Positions 59,185 to 60,331 of a DNA stretch of 60,331 nucleotides are shown here, piece after piece. How positions within the stretch are numbered: the first letter of the stretch is position 1; each line of letters starts with the position of its first letter. The translations under genes and the position numbers were made by a program. The DNA lies in the NCBI GenBank assembly GCA_947631235.1, contig CANRKO010000009.1:1-60331 (forward strand). The letters are read 5' to 3'. The stretch is from an uncultured Clostridia bacterium (GTDB taxonomy: Bacteria > Bacillota > Clostridia > UBA1381). Below the pieces are notes generated by a model. It did no database searches, was not told the DNA's origin, and saw only the letters and a program-made list of their open reading frames with translations.

Positions 59185-59721
59185 TCAGCCTTCCATATGC
59201 TTACCGAGGAATCCCGCCGCGCTTTCCGCGAGTTTTTCGTCAACCTCGGACGGCTGCTCGCCGTCGTTCATTATAAACAGCACCGAGCCAATCGTGTCGC
59301 CCTCGCTCACGATAGGCACGACCACGCCCGCGCTGTACTTGTCAACGCCGTCGGCTACCGACACGGGCTTGCCGTCCTTGTAGCTTACGATGATTTTCTC
59401 GTTCATAACGTTTTCAAGCTCGCTCGACACGCGACGCTCCATAAGTTCCTTTTTGGGTATGCCCGACACGGCGATAACGCTGTCGCGGTCGGTGATGCAC
59501 GCGCCGTGACCGGACGCTTTCGCGAGCGTTTCGACGTAGTTTGTCGCGAAATCTCCGAGTTCTCCTATGGGCGAATACTTCTTAAAAATTACCTCGCCGT
59601 CTTTTTCGGTGTATATTTCAAGCGGATCTCCCTCACGGATACGCATTGTGCGGCGTATCTCCTTGGGTATAACGATCCTGCCAAGGTCATCTATTCGTCT
59701 TACAATTCCCGTTGCCTTCAT
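59185..59721 (-). CDS. spoVT: Stage V sporulation protein T
   Basis: 178 residues. An N-terminal AbrB-type swapped-hairpin DNA-binding domain (TGIVRRIDDLGRIVIPKEIRRTMRIREGDPLEIYT) and a C-terminal GAF-like domain (KASGHGACITDRDSVIAVSG...). SpoVT tunes sigma-G-dependent genes in the forespore and influences germination. Length matches the family. It starts after AGGAGGAG. Single gene, convergent with copA. Confidence 0.96.
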   Translation of the reverse strand: MKATGIVRRIDDLGRIVIPKEIRRTMRIREGDPLEIYTEKDGEVIFKKYSPIGELGDFATNYVETLAKASGHGACITDRDSVIAVSGIPKKELMERRVSSELENVMNEKIIVSYKDGKPVSVADGVDKYSAGVVVPIVSEGDTIGSVLFIMNDGEQPSEVDEKLAESAAGFLGKHMEG

Positions 59722-59833
59722 AAATAAACTCCTCCTGTATTTAAATTATAATTATCGGCTACGGGTTTATTATGATTTCTTTTCTTGCTTATTATTCAAA
59801 AAATTACATAATGCGCGGCTGGTTAAATTTGGC
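59722..59833. other. Intergenic region upstream of spoVT
   Basis: 112 A+T-rich bases with a TATAAT on the minus strand near the spoVT ribosome-binding site. I see no clear sigma-G promoter and no gene. Confidence 0.4.
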
Positions 59834-60250
59834 TCAGTTTAATGTAATCTCCTTCGCAAGCGTCACGGGCTGCACGGAGTTTGTCCAAACGAAAAATTTG
59901 ATTTTCGCCGCGCCCGCCGTGTCCGGCGTAACGGTCGCCGCCCCGTCCGCGAACGGCTCGCTCACAACGCTTATCAGCGCGCCCTCCGCGTCATACGCCG
60001 CCGCATACGCCTCGCCGTCATAATCCGTTTCGGCGGTGAGTACGTAACTGTTGCCCGAATGCGTAACGGTTAGGACGGCGGGAGTGATGGGATCATATTT
60101 TCCGTAGTGGATTGTGGCATGGAGAAGCCAGTAATTACCCTCGCCTATCTCAATTTGATTCCATTCCCGTTCTGTTCCCGAATAATATACATCTGTTAAA
60201 CTGTCGCATCTGTAAAACGCATGTTCACCAATGCTGCTGATATTTATGGA
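59834..60250 (-). pseudogene. 3' remnant of an LRR_5/BspA-type surface protein
   Basis: 139 codons, open to a TAG at 60251-60253. It begins mid-repeat with SINISSIGEHAFYRCDSLTDV, then YYSGTEREWNQIEIGEGNYW and ATIHY, the classical last leucine-rich repeat of BspA-like proteins. A C-terminal beta domain (HSGNSYVLTAETDYDGEAY ... IKFFVWTNSVQPVTLAKEITLN) follows. There is no start codon or ribosome-binding site, and the sequence beyond 60251 no longer encodes repeats in any frame I checked, so the gene is truncated or interrupted. Confidence 0.7.
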
Positions 60251-60253
60251 CTA

Positions 60254-60331
60254 ATAGCGTGAAACCCGCGATTTTATGCGGTTTTTCAGCTTTGTGCGGC
60301 TGAGATTTTTTGAAAAATTTAATAAAGAAAA
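60254..60331. other. Unassigned sequence beyond the LRR remnant
   Basis: 78 bases to the window end with an inverted repeat AACCCGCGATTTTATGCGGTTTTT, given here as AACCCGC...GCGGTT followed by T. It could be the end of an inserted element or a terminator of a gene lying to the right. It does not encode LRR sequence. Confidence 0.35.

Noticed and set aside
29092..60331. tRNA or rRNA genes as integration targets or elsewhere
   Set aside because: I looked for cloverleaf patterns and TTCGA-type T-arms near the junction and in intergenic gaps and found none convincing.

Overview
The window comes from a spore-forming, Gram-positive-type bacterium of the class Clostridia, most likely an uncultured gut-associated lineage. 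The support is a cotJABC cluster, sleB and spoVT (sporulation), SLH-anchored surface proteins, LRR_5/BspA-type surface repeats, two ECF sigma/anti-sigma pairs, and the Firmicutes order tig-clpP-clpX. I cannot assign a genus from sequence alone. No rRNA, tRNA or CRISPR array was seen.

Positions 1 to about 29,091 are the right part of a plasmid-like integrative and conjugative element. Every gene in it is on the minus strand. Reading from its right end leftwards it carries: a RepA_N-type initiator with five 23-bp iterons inside its coding sequence; parA and parB; a string of small coupled accessory genes; a 2750-residue methylase/SNF2 helicase; a DUF3848-type gene; a second partition pair (ParM/ParR); a hairpin-rich probable oriT; mobC and a MOB_P relaxase; a PcfB-like gene; an 1815-residue-class S-layer-anchored surface protein; a GNAT cargo gene; a VirD4 coupling protein; a pilin-like protein; a VirB6/TrbL-like channel protein; a toxin-antitoxin cassette with its own promoter and terminator; and a PrgI protein cut by the window edge. 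The rest of the type IV secretion system and the recombinase must lie beyond position 1. Five hairpins sit directly in front of genes of this element, four of them with the T-run only a few bases from the Shine-Dalgarno sequence. This suggests a common read-through or antitermination control.

The element ends inside cotJC. cotJA and cotJB are intact, but cotJC keeps only its first 63 codons, stopping at the conserved TDIGT motif, and then runs into element DNA. This resembles the known arrangement of sporulation genes split by excisable elements (skin in sigK, SP-beta in spsM), but only one junction is visible here.

From 29,092 to about 59,180 the DNA is chromosomal. Going rightwards it holds: GH51 arabinofuranosidase with DUF6171, comF, sleB and a small membrane protein; two ECF sigma/anti-sigma operons arranged back to back; an HD phosphohydrolase; a DUF308 membrane protein; tig-clpP-clpX-lysA; a minus-strand operon of BlaI repressor, M56 sensor protease, a secreted SmpA/BLIP-like mini-protein and an SLH/propeller surface protein; an exported CotH-like kinase; the feoA-feoA-feoB iron operon; a GntR-ABC exporter operon with a near-perfect operator; a copper-type P-ATPase; and spoVT. 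Three intergenic regions carry REP-like paired hairpins whose stems vary in a compensated way, including a perfect 78-bp inverted copy 15 kb apart. The window ends in a broken LRR_5 surface-protein gene.
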